Of a stretch of DNA of 50,456 bases, positions 15,762 to 22,876 are shown one piece after another; position 1 is the first letter of the stretch; each line of letters begins with the position of its first letter. The notes below the pieces were generated by a model. That model made no database searches. It was given only the letters and a program-made list of their open reading frames with translations, and had not been told where the DNA came from. Origin of the DNA: a virus; the IMG/VR virus record IMGVR_UViG_3300044800_000405, positions 1-50,456 of that record. One strand, written 5' to 3'. The translations under genes and the position numbers were made by a program.

Positions 15762-17072
15762 ATGGACGCCCCTACCACCACCGCACCCGCACCCAGCACC
15801 CAGCCCAACCCGCCCGGCCCCAACATGGCCGAATCCTTTGCCGGCTTCGATGCCCTCGTGGCCGCCCCCGAATCTTCTCCCTCGCCCCCCGCAGGGGGAG
15901 AGGGCCGGGGTGAGGGGCAGGCATCCGACGCTCAACCCTCAACCACCAACCCGCAACCACCAACCAAGCCCGCCCCTGACACCAAACCGACAGACGAAGG
16001 GAAGCCCCCCTCAACCCTCAACCCTCAACCCTCAACCAAGCCCGCCAAAGCCGCCACCCTGCGCGAAGAACTCGACCGCACCCGCACCGAAGCCGCCGAC
16101 TGGCGCGGCAAGTACGAGAAATTGCAGGCCGACCTTTCCAAGCCCAAACCAGACCCGGAAAAGGATCAGCTCCTCAAAGACCGCGAGACCTGGAACAAAT
16201 CCCGCGCCGATCTTGAAAATGAACTCAAGTTCGCCAACTACGAGCGCAGCCAGGAATACAAAGACAAGTACCAGCAGCCATTTTTGAAAGCCTACGAGTC
16301 CGCCCAAAAACTCGTCAGCGCCCTTACCGTCAAGGAACCGGATCAGAAAGACCAGTACGGCGAAGTCACCGAGCCGGGCAAAACCCGCAAGGGCACGGAG
16401 GCAGATTGGGACGCCCTCATGGCCATCACCGACGAGAACGCCGCCAGCGAATTCATTGCCGAACATTTTGGCCACTCCGCCGCCCGCGTCACCGTCCTGC
16501 GCGACAAGGTCCTGGACCTTCACGGCCAGATGCGCGCCGCGGTCGAGGACTTCCGCAAGCAGGCCGGCGAGCGCGAGACTCAAATGCGGGGCACCCTGGA
16601 AAAACAGCAGAAAGAAATCAGCACCCGCTGGCACGCGGCCAACGCCCATGCCGCCCAAAAGTATCCGCAGTATTTCGCGCCCGACCCTGCCGACCCCAAG
16701 GCCACCGCCCTGTGGGAGGCCGGCACGCGCCTCACGGACCTCGCCTTTGGCGTGCTGGACCCTGCCGATGTTTCCAAGCTCCCGCCCGCCATCCAGTCCA
16801 AGTTTGTCAACGGCCAGTTGCCGCTCGCTGACCGCACCTTGTTGCACAGCGCCATCCGCAACCGCGCCGCCGCCTACGACCGCCTCGTTTACAAGCTCGC
16901 CATGAGCGAGGCCGCCAAAAAGGAACTGGCGGACAAACTGGCCGGCTTTGAAAAGTCCGAGCCGGGCCGGGGCCAGGCCCGCAAGGTCGAAACTTCCGGC
17001 AAGCCAGGCACGCCCTCCACCCTGGACGAGGTGGATTCCGCCTTCGACCAACTCGCCGCTGCCAACGGCTAA
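15762..17072 (+). CDS. Scaffold-like coiled-coil protein
   Basis: The product has 436 residues. The first 100 are Pro/Thr-rich and disordered, with one palindromic repeat read as PSPPAGGEGRGEG and two heptad blocks read as STLNPQPST. Residues 105-300 are charged coiled coil (LREELDRTRTEAADWRGKYE, RETQMRGTLEKQQKEIS). The C-terminus ends SAFDQLAAANG. Length, composition and position after the portal gene suit a procapsid scaffold. The capsid gene, however, is 20 kb away. The repeats fall only in the disordered part. Confidence 0.5.
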   Translation: MDAPTTTAPAPSTQPNPPGPNMAESFAGFDALVAAPESSPSPPAGGEGRGEGQASDAQPSTTNPQPPTKPAPDTKPTDEGKPPSTLNPQPSTKPAKAATLREELDRTRTEAADWRGKYEKLQADLSKPKPDPEKDQLLKDRETWNKSRADLENELKFANYERSQEYKDKYQQPFLKAYESAQKLVSALTVKEPDQKDQYGEVTEPGKTRKGTEADWDALMAITDENAASEFIAEHFGHSAARVTVLRDKVLDLHGQMRAAVEDFRKQAGERETQMRGTLEKQQKEISTRWHAANAHAAQKYPQYFAPDPADPKATALWEAGTRLTDLAFGVLDPADVSKLPPAIQSKFVNGQLPLADRTLLHSAIRNRAAAYDRLVYKLAMSEAAKKELADKLAGFEKSEPGRGQARKVETSGKPGTPSTLDEVDSAFDQLAAANG

Positions 17073-17083
17073 AACCAACCATT

Positions 17084-17113
17084 ATGTTTCAGCCTTTAGC
17101 CTTTAGCCTTTAG
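17084..17113 (+). promoter_or_regulatory. Leader mini-ORF MFQPLAFSL
   Basis: ATG 17084 to TAG 17111-17113, eight bases before the ATG at 17122. Fourth exact copy of the peptide. Confidence 0.5.
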
Positions 17114-17121
17114 CCCTTTTT

Positions 17122-17370
17122 ATGAACCACCAGGAACAATTCCAAAATCGCATCACCGATGCCGTCAACAAAGCCGCTGCCAACGCGGTCCATCCCGCCA
17201 TCATTTACATGGTCCTGGGCGGCATTCAACAGGACGTGCTTAATTCCGTCCGCGCCGCCAACCGCGCCGCCGCCGCCCCTCCCTCGCCCCCCGCAGGGGA
17301 AGATGGCCGGGGTGAGGGGCGGGAAAATTCTCAACCCTCAACTCTCGACTCTCCACCCCCAGCCAATTAA
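17122..17370 (+). CDS. Small protein with repeat-coded C-terminus
   Basis: The product has 82 residues. The first 50 form a helix (MNHQEQFQNRITDAVNKAAA, IIYMVLGGIQQDVLNSVRAA). The rest is coded by one palindromic repeat (PSPPAGEDGRGEG) and one heptad block (QPSTLDSPPP). It follows the scaffold-like gene, so an assembly role is possible. Confidence 0.45.
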   Translation: MNHQEQFQNRITDAVNKAAANAVHPAIIYMVLGGIQQDVLNSVRAANRAAAAPPSPPAGEDGRGEGRENSQPSTLDSPPPAN

Positions 17371-17371
17371 A

Positions 17372-17854
17372 ATGCGCCCCGCCACCGGCAGTTTTTGGTA
17401 TCGCCTGTTGTTCCCCAAACGATCCCGAATCATTTCCGCCTACATTCACTCCATGAATGTTGCTTTGGCAGACACCTATGATTACGTTGTGGGAGATAAA
17501 CCTTGGCCGAATGGGTTGCAAACATTGTTGAATGTCGGTGCGGCGGACCTGTCCGCCAAAGCGTTCAACGATGTTTGCATCCGCTTGGTTGACTTTTTTA
17601 AGAATCCACACACCGACAATGGGTTGTCAGGTTCTTGGCAGGAAAACTCGCCCTATAAAAAATCCACGACCTCCTTTTTTATTCCCTGGGAAACCGACCC
17701 CAATCCTCTGTATCCCATGCTGCCAGACAAGCAGGTGCTGCCCTTTCTGCGCTACTGCAAGAAATACCAGTTGAGCATCACCCCTCTTTACAACGCAGCC
17801 TTTGAAGCCAGCCGCTTTCTCTCAAACTTGCCAACTGTTTGTTATGAACGATAA
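17372..17854 (+). CDS. Hypothetical protein
   Basis: ATG 17372 gives 160 residues with no repeat insertions. It has aromatic-rich loops (SFWYRLLFPKRSR, FFIPWETDPNPLYP) and helical parts. Base composition is a little lower in GC than its neighbours. The end overlaps the GroES start by 11 bases. Unknown role. Confidence 0.5.
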   Translation: MRPATGSFWYRLLFPKRSRIISAYIHSMNVALADTYDYVVGDKPWPNGLQTLLNVGAADLSAKAFNDVCIRLVDFFKNPHTDNGLSGSWQENSPYKKSTTSFFIPWETDPNPLYPMLPDKQVLPFLRYCKKYQLSITPLYNAAFEASRFLSNLPTVCYER

Positions 17855-18179
17855 ATGCCCCCACCTGATCCCCCTGCTTGACCGTGTCATCATCGAGCCG
17901 ATTGCCGGCCCGGAAAAAATCGGCGCCATCTTCGTGCCCGACCAGGCGCGGGAGAAGCCGGATACCGGGCGTGTGCTCGCGCGCGGCCCTGGCCGCGTGT
18001 CCGAGCACGGCACCCGCATTCCCATGTCCGTTGAGGTGGGCGACCAGGTGGTTTTCAACCGCTACTCCGCCAGTCAAATCCGGGTGGCTGGGCGCGACCT
18101 CTGCCTGGTCCACGAGTCCGATATTAACTGCATCGTAAAAACCCCCTCCACCCTCAACCCTCAACCCTCAACCAAATAA
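17844..18179 (+). CDS. groES: GroES-type co-chaperonin
   Basis: The product has 111 residues. LIPLLDRVIIEPI is the classic Cpn10 N-terminal strand, followed by a mobile-loop region (GPEKIGAIFVPDQAREKPDT), GRVLARGPGR and VEVGDQVVFNRYSAS. The family caps the GroEL barrel. Phage versions (T4 gp31) help fold the capsid protein. The last ten residues (PSTLNPQPST) come from a CTCAACC heptad block. No GroEL is in the window, so it would work with the host chaperonin. Confidence 0.85.
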   Translation: MNDKCPHLIPLLDRVIIEPIAGPEKIGAIFVPDQAREKPDTGRVLARGPGRVSEHGTRIPMSVEVGDQVVFNRYSASQIRVAGRDLCLVHESDINCIVKTPSTLNPQPSTK

Positions 18180-18180
18180 C

Positions 18181-18471
18181 ATGCACTACCGAAACGGCAA
18201 AGAAGCGCACGATGGCGACCCCGTCATTGGCCAGACCTACAAAAACTCCGGCGTCGTCATTGCCGGCAAAATTCACAGCATCAATCCCGGTCAAAACACC
18301 TGCAACTGCACCGTGGCCGTTCCCGTCATGGGCGGTGTCGAGCACCTGTCCTGCCGCAACGTGGATGAATTCTACTCCGCTGCCGATGCCTTCGCCGCCA
18401 TGGAGCAGGCCCTGCGCTGCCCGGCGGTGGAAGTCCCGCCTCCGCCCGCGCCAACTCCCAAATTCTTGTAG
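18181..18471 (+). CDS. Small beta-type phage protein
   Basis: The product has 96 residues starting MHYRNGKEAHDGDPVI, a pattern I associate with small SH3-like phage proteins. It follows GroES by one base. A Pro-rich tail ends the protein. Role unknown. Confidence 0.5.
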   Translation: MHYRNGKEAHDGDPVIGQTYKNSGVVIAGKIHSINPGQNTCNCTVAVPVMGGVEHLSCRNVDEFYSAADAFAAMEQALRCPAVEVPPPPAPTPKFL

Positions 18472-18481
18472 CCGCATGTGG

Positions 18482-18508
18482 CACAGACCTCTGGTCTGTG
18501 TTATCTTT
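18482..18508 (+). terminator. Hairpin, probable terminator
   Basis: CACAGACC (18482-18489) pairs perfectly with GGTCTGTG (18493-18500) across a three-base loop, followed by TTATCTTT. The U tract is imperfect, but the place, after the GroES unit and before the tRNA, fits a terminator. Confidence 0.55.
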
Positions 18509-18522
18509 CGCAAATTCATCGG

Positions 18523-18597
18523 TGCGGGGTAGAACAGTGGTAGTTCGGCAGCCTCATAAACTGCTTGTCGGTGGTTCGATTCCACCCTCCGCAACCA
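18523..18597 (+). tRNA. tRNA with CAT anticodon (Met or Ile2)
   Basis: All arms can be drawn. The acceptor TGCGGGG pairs with CTCCGCA, the D stem is GAAC/GTTC, and the anticodon CAT lies at 18555-18557. The T arm is GGTGG/CCACC with loop TTCGATT, and CCA is coded at 18595-18597. The anticodon stem has one C-A mismatch. The first pair is T-A and there is no GGG/CCC anticodon stem, so it is not a standard initiator. It could be elongator Met or, if lysidine-modified, Ile(AUA). Confidence 0.88.
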
Positions 18598-18610
18598 CTT
18601 TATTTCCGAC

Positions 18611-18638
18611 TTGACCCTGTCTGCTGGTGGTGTAAATT
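18611..18638 (+). promoter_or_regulatory. Promoter of the CRISPR effector
   Basis: TTGACC (18611-18616) and TAAATT (18633-18638) are 16 bp apart. The spacer holds GCTGGTGGTG, the reverse complement of the CACCACCAGC motif in other promoters here. Transcription would begin near 18645, three bases before the ATG, so the mRNA would be nearly leaderless. It may also carry the array. Confidence 0.6.
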
Positions 18639-18647
18639 CCCGCCACC

Positions 18648-20141
18648 ATGAGAATGTCCCTAAGAAAGCATCGCCGTGTGCGGGCCAGCGCCGCCAAAAC
18701 TCAACGCCGCTACATGCGGCTGGCGGCGAAGGTGGTTAAAAATGTTTTTGTCCCGGCCCAAAAAGGAACCCCCCTGGGACCACCCGCCCCACTGGTCCAG
18801 AAACTTCCCCTGCCCTCGTCCGTCGCGCCTTCCGTCCCTGCCGTCCCTTCGGCCACCCCCGCGCCCGGAAAAAGTTTGGTTTGCAGCCAGTGCGGCACCG
18901 CCCCCAAAACCCCCCTTATCGGCCGTCTCCCGCGCGGGTGGAAAAGGATGGAGGCCGAGGTCGTCTGCCCCAAATGCTGGCATGACAAGTTTTTCCTCCG
19001 CGCCATCACCTTTGCCGTGTCCGGCCCCATCGTAAAAGAGGACTGGCCGGCCTTGCGTGAAGCCTTGCAGGCAGGCTGGGCGCAATCCACCCGGCTCTGC
19101 AACTGGGCCGTTACCGAACTCGCCAAGGCCGATGTCACCCGCCAGCCAGACATGGCCAAACTGCCCAAGTTCGCCCTGCCGTATTTATACCCGCCCGCGC
19201 GCAAGTTGTTCCCCGGCCTGGCCAGCCAAACGGTCGTGGCCCTGCTCAACACCGTCCAGCGCAAGTATGCCCAGACCCGCTTTGAACGCATCTGGCTTGG
19301 GAATGTCTCCCTGCAAAGCTACAAGTACCCCGTGCCCGTGCCCGTGCCCGCTGCCGGCTATTCCTGCGAACTGATGAAGCGCGGGCCGGACCGCGTGCCC
19401 GTTGTCCATCTGCGCATCGGCGACCAGCGTTTTTCCTTGTTATTGCGTGGCGGCGTTGAATGGGCGCGCCAGTTACATGACTTCACCCAAGTGGTGCATG
19501 GCCACGGTTTGCAGTGCGAGGCCGCCATTGGCCGGCGGCGCGTGACGGACTCCGATACCTGGAACGGCGTGGCCGAGCGTCAGGCCGGCGGCGGCCAGCG
19601 CCAGCATTACCGCATCATGCTCAAGTTGGTTGCGTGGCTGCCCCGCAAACCTGTTGGCAAAAAACAGAAACCCAAAAACCTCACCTTGAATACCGGCCAA
19701 GACTTTTTCTGGCAGGCTGTTCTGGATGGCGGCCAGCCTTGGATTTTACATGCCGATCATGTCCGGGGCTGGGTGTTAAGCCATGCCCACCGGCTGCAAC
19801 ATTGGAGTGACGACCAGAAGTTTGAGCACCGGCGCAACGCGCGGGCGCGGCAGCCCCTTAACGAACACCGCGCAGCGGCGGCGCGCAAGCAAAACGACCG
19901 GCTCGATACTTGGTGTCATACTGCCGCTGCGCTTTTCACCCAATGGTGCTCCCGCCAGCGTGTAACACGGGTGCAATATGATGAAACCGGCGGCCATTTT
20001 CTTGAAAGTTTTCCTTGGCACCGGCTTAAAACCCTGTTACAAGAGAAACTGAACGTGGCCGGAATTGACTTTGCCGAAGTTGCGAGCGCCACAGTGCCGG
20101 AGGAATCCAGCACCAGCGCTCGCCAAAAGACAAAGTCCTGA
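18648..20141 (+). CDS. Compact Cas12/TnpB-like CRISPR effector, RuvC-III missing
   Basis: The product has 497 residues. A basic N-terminus (1-40) and Pro-rich linker lead to a zinc ribbon (CSQC 79-82, CPKC 107-110). Next are ALREALQAGWAQSTRLCNWAVTEL (136-159) and other helices like the recognition part of compact type V effectors. RuvC-I-like WILHADHVRGWVLSH gives D370. RuvC-II-like TRVQYDETGGHF gives D445/E446. After GIDFAEVASATVPEESSTS the protein stops, where relatives have a zinc ribbon and the RuvC-III Asp. It is therefore possibly a binder and not a cutter. A CRISPR array begins 119 bp downstream. Family assignment is by pattern and context. Confidence 0.75.
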   Translation: MRMSLRKHRRVRASAAKTQRRYMRLAAKVVKNVFVPAQKGTPLGPPAPLVQKLPLPSSVAPSVPAVPSATPAPGKSLVCSQCGTAPKTPLIGRLPRGWKRMEAEVVCPKCWHDKFFLRAITFAVSGPIVKEDWPALREALQAGWAQSTRLCNWAVTELAKADVTRQPDMAKLPKFALPYLYPPARKLFPGLASQTVVALLNTVQRKYAQTRFERIWLGNVSLQSYKYPVPVPVPAAGYSCELMKRGPDRVPVVHLRIGDQRFSLLLRGGVEWARQLHDFTQVVHGHGLQCEAAIGRRRVTDSDTWNGVAERQAGGGQRQHYRIMLKLVAWLPRKPVGKKQKPKNLTLNTGQDFFWQAVLDGGQPWILHADHVRGWVLSHAHRLQHWSDDQKFEHRRNARARQPLNEHRAAAARKQNDRLDTWCHTAAALFTQWCSRQRVTRVQYDETGGHFLESFPWHRLKTLLQEKLNVAGIDFAEVASATVPEESSTSARQKTKS

Positions 20142-20260
20142 ACGGCAGTATTTTGAGTGACCGATACACTCAGCGCGGTTGCGCCTTGGTACGCTTGCCG
20201 GCCCTGGCTCTCGCGGAACACCGTTTAAGTAGCGGGGATTACGCTGTTTACAGCCCGGCC
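20142..20260 (+). promoter_or_regulatory. Probable CRISPR leader
   Basis: The 119 bp between the effector stop and the first repeat hold no convincing gene. A short inverted repeat GCTGTTTACAGC (20243-20254) ends seven bases before repeat 1. The best-conserved repeats are on this side and the degenerate ones at the far end, as expected if this is the leader. Confidence 0.45.
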
Positions 20261-20869
20261 CCCGCAGCGACTAAAATTAAAGCTGTCGGCTTCGGGGGTT
20301 CCGTGTCAAACCGTTGCTTCTTTTGCCAGAAAGCCCGCAGCGACTAAAATTAAAGCTGTCGGCTTCGGGCGATGTCTTGTAGCGAAAGAGTTTAACACCC
20401 GACTCCCGCAGCGACTAAAATTAAAGCTGTCGGCTTCGGGAGTGTCCTGAAATAATTCCACGAGGTCGAAAGCCCCCCGCAGCGACTAAAATTAAAGCTG
20501 TCGGCTTCGGCTTCGCACCGCGAAATCAAGAAGCTGGACAAGCCCCCCGCAGCGACTAAAATTAAAGCTGTCGGCTTCGGGCGCACGCCGTTTGTGGAGA
20601 GCCGAACTGAATTCCTGCCCGCAGCGACTAAAATTAAAGCTGTCGGCTTCGGGGTGAAACGCGATGTTGACACCGGCAACAAACTTATTCCCGCAGCGAC
20701 TAAAATTAAAGCGGTCAGCTTCGGGTCGCCACCAGTAGAGAGTTTTGGAGAGGAAGAAATCCCGCAGCGACTAAAATTAAAGCGGTCGCCTTCGGGTTGC
20801 CTGTTGGGTTGACAGGATGACCACAACCCGCCACCCGCAGCGACTAAAATTAAAGCGGTCAGCTTCGGG
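20261..20869 (+). CRISPR. CRISPR array, nine 36-bp repeats, eight spacers
   Basis: Repeats start at 20261, 20334, 20405, 20476, 20546, 20618, 20690, 20761 and 20834. Each begins CCCGCAGCGACTAAAATTAA and ends AGCTGTCGGCTTCGGG. Spacers are 34-37 bp and unrelated to each other at full length. Repeat 4 has a changed last base; repeats 7 and 9 read AGCGGTCAGCTTCGGG and repeat 8 AGCGGTCGCCTTCGGG. The repeat folds into one long hairpin: CCCG with CGGG, AGC with GCT or GGC, GAC with GTC, and an AT-rich loop. No second copy of the repeat core is seen outside the array, so no tracrRNA is evident. The array ends 17 bp from the terminase stop. Confidence 0.97.
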
Positions 20870-20886
20870 CTTACAATCACAGATTC

Positions 20887-22728
20887 CTAAAACGTCAGCG
20901 CATGTTGCTTCCGTTGCTCCCGCAACTTGTCCTGCCGTTTCATAAACCAGTCCCAGGTGGAATTCTCCGCCGGCACATCCGCGCCCAGGCGTTTGATCTT
21001 GAACCCGCGTTGCCGCGCCCCTTCCAGCGCAATCGCCAGCCAGTCAAACAGGTCCGGGCTTTTGCCCATCCGCTCCTTGAGTTCATCCTTCGGCTCCACT
21101 TCAATCTTGTCGCCCGCCACCGTCTTGTACTCGCGCCAGCAGCCCTCGGCCATCACGTCCTCCGGCAACTCTCGCATCTGGCCGCTCTCTATCGTCTCCC
21201 GCACGCTAAACCACATCTCCGTTATGAACTTGCTGTAATGTTCCTCGCACCGTTTCAGCCGGCGCCGCCCGTCCTTTTCAGCTACCCATAAATCCCAACG
21301 CACGGGCCGCGTCGTCGTCCGCGCCCCGGCGTCCACCGGCACCGGCGGGTTAAAGCCAAACTTCCGCGCAAAGGCAAACCCCACCGTCCCCTTGCCGAAT
21401 GAATCGTAAAAACAATTGTCCGGCGCTATCCCGTTGGCTTCCAAATCCTCCTTCACCAGGTCCGCTATCTGGTCTTCCGGCGGCAGGGCCGGGTTCACAA
21501 TTATTTTCAATATGCGCGGCGGGTTCACCCGCAAAATCTGCGTGCCCTCGGCACTCTCCCCAAACTCTATCCATCCGCCCACGCAGCGGTCCCCGCCGCC
21601 ATAGGCCGGGTCCACGCTGTAAATGCGCGGGCGCGGTTTGCCCGCCCACACCGCGCGCTCGTGCGCCCCGTGCAGCCGGCACAATTGCCGGGTTATCACG
21701 CGCGAATGTTCCAGCCCTATCCGCATCCGGCCCATGATTTGCGTCTCATACTCCGGCGAGTTTTTCCCGTAATCATGCGCGATAATCCGCTCATAATCGT
21801 GCCCAATCAGTCCCTTGTATTGGTCTTGTGGCTGGTCAAAGTTCGGACTGTCCAGCCCAATCAAATTCACGCACACCCCGCCCAGCAGTTTGATGGGCCA
21901 CACCTGCGTCTTTTCCAGCCCGTCCACCGCCGGCCAGCCCTCCAGCGGCTCGCCCACAATGCCCAGTTGATCGTTCGGGTCGTGGCGCGGATTCCCGCTC
22001 CCAATCACCTTCAACCCGCCCGCGCCCGTGTTGCTCCGCATGTTTGGCAGGCAGCCCAGGAACGTCGGCGCCATGAACTGCAATTCGTCGCACTGAAACC
22101 GGAACCGTTTTTGTTTTATCCCCGCAAAGTTCCCCAGCCCCACCCATTGCTTGCCCACATAGCACGCCTTGCAGAAAATTCCCTTGCGCAGGTCCCGCGC
22201 GTCCTCGCTGTCGGCGGCGCGGTCGTCCGTCGCAATGCGCTGTTTGTATTCAATCAAGTGTCCCGCCAGCCAGGAATAATTTTCCCGGCCCGCCTTCCAT
22301 AAACTTTTCATCTCGCCCCACACGGCGTCTTCCAGTTTGTCCTTGGTCGTGCTGCTCACCAGCACCGCCGTTTCATCCGGGTAACACCAGTAATCAATCA
22401 GGCTGAACTCGCTCGCGTGGCTCGTCTTCTGGCTCGAAGCCGCCCCCATCAAAATCGTGATGCTGTTCTTGATTATCTCCCGGTAAATCAACTCGCTCCA
22501 ACGGTGGCAGTAACGGTCCGGCCAGATCAATTTGCGCGCGTTCAAATAATGCCGGAGCAACTCGCCTTCCCCCTCAGACTGTGGACTGTGGACTGTGGCC
22601 TCTGGACTGTGGACTGTGGACTGTGGACTCAAGACTTTTTTCCACGTCCTCCGTATCATGTTAAACTCCACGGCCAGCGCATCCGGTTTGCGCTGCCATT
22701 TCTGCCCGTATTGGTCCTCGTAAATCAT
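20887..22728 (-). CDS. Large terminase subunit (TerL)
   Basis: The product has 613 residues. The ATPase part has a Walker A-like GAASSQKTS (95-103, Gln in place of the usual Gly before Lys), Walker B FRFQCDELQF (209-218) and coupling-type IGSGNPRHDP (242-251). The nuclease part has IYSVDPAYGGGD (D373), CFYDSFGKG (D442) and SPDLFDWLAIALEG (D559, D562), the three acidic clusters of the RNase H-like fold. It packages DNA through the portal. ACTGTGG repeats code a TVHSP linker near residues 33-50. It is the only large gene on the minus strand and faces the array. Confidence 0.85.
   Translation of the reverse strand: MIYEDQYGQKWQRKPDALAVEFNMIRRTWKKVLSPQSTVHSPEATVHSPQSEGEGELLRHYLNARKLIWPDRYCHRWSELIYREIIKNSITILMGAASSQKTSHASEFSLIDYWCYPDETAVLVSSTTKDKLEDAVWGEMKSLWKAGRENYSWLAGHLIEYKQRIATDDRAADSEDARDLRKGIFCKACYVGKQWVGLGNFAGIKQKRFRFQCDELQFMAPTFLGCLPNMRSNTGAGGLKVIGSGNPRHDPNDQLGIVGEPLEGWPAVDGLEKTQVWPIKLLGGVCVNLIGLDSPNFDQPQDQYKGLIGHDYERIIAHDYGKNSPEYETQIMGRMRIGLEHSRVITRQLCRLHGAHERAVWAGKPRPRIYSVDPAYGGGDRCVGGWIEFGESAEGTQILRVNPPRILKIIVNPALPPEDQIADLVKEDLEANGIAPDNCFYDSFGKGTVGFAFARKFGFNPPVPVDAGARTTTRPVRWDLWVAEKDGRRRLKRCEEHYSKFITEMWFSVRETIESGQMRELPEDVMAEGCWREYKTVAGDKIEVEPKDELKERMGKSPDLFDWLAIALEGARQRGFKIKRLGADVPAENSTWDWFMKRQDKLREQRKQHALTF
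22579..22628. repeat. ACTGTGG heptad repeats inside terL
   Basis: About seven ACTGTGG/CTCTGG units in tandem lie inside the terminase coding region and are read on the minus strand as SPQSTVHSPEATVHSPQS. The repeat falls in a probable loop before the ATPase core and keeps the frame. Confidence 0.7.
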
Positions 22729-22736
22729 GGCTGGCT

Positions 22737-22818
22737 TCCCCCTCTCCTGGGGGAGAGGGCCGGGGTGAGGGCGGTCGTAAACATTTTTTTCAGCCTTTAG
22801 CCTTTAGCCTTTAGCCTT
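22737..22818. repeat. Palindromic repeat plus TTTAGCC repeat in a divergent gap
   Basis: The 148-bp gap between terL and the gene at 22877 holds a CCCTCTCC/GGAGAGGG element (22737-22772) and three TTTAGCC units (22791-22818). A possible promoter follows: TTGCGC at 22834-22839 and TAACGT at 22856-22861, 16 bp apart, with AACGGTAACG similar to the portal box. Confidence 0.55.
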
Positions 22819-22876
22819 CTCCTACCCTGCCCCTTGCGCATTACATTTTCAACGGTAACGTTAAAAATAAAGCATT

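Noticed and set aside
18523-18597. tRNA as an initiator tRNA
   Set aside because: The first acceptor pair is matched and the anticodon stem lacks the three G-C pairs typical of initiators.
18648-20141. Effector as a TnpB of an IS200/IS605 or IS607 transposon
   Set aside because: No transposase TnpA, no transposon ends and no typical C-terminal ribbon are seen, and a true repeat-spacer array follows directly.
20392-20880. 162-residue minus-strand frame with repeated PTALILVAAG
   Set aside because: It is the CRISPR repeat read on the minus strand; the periodic protein only mirrors the array. The same holds for the short plus-strand frames at 20153-20347 and 20594-20812.
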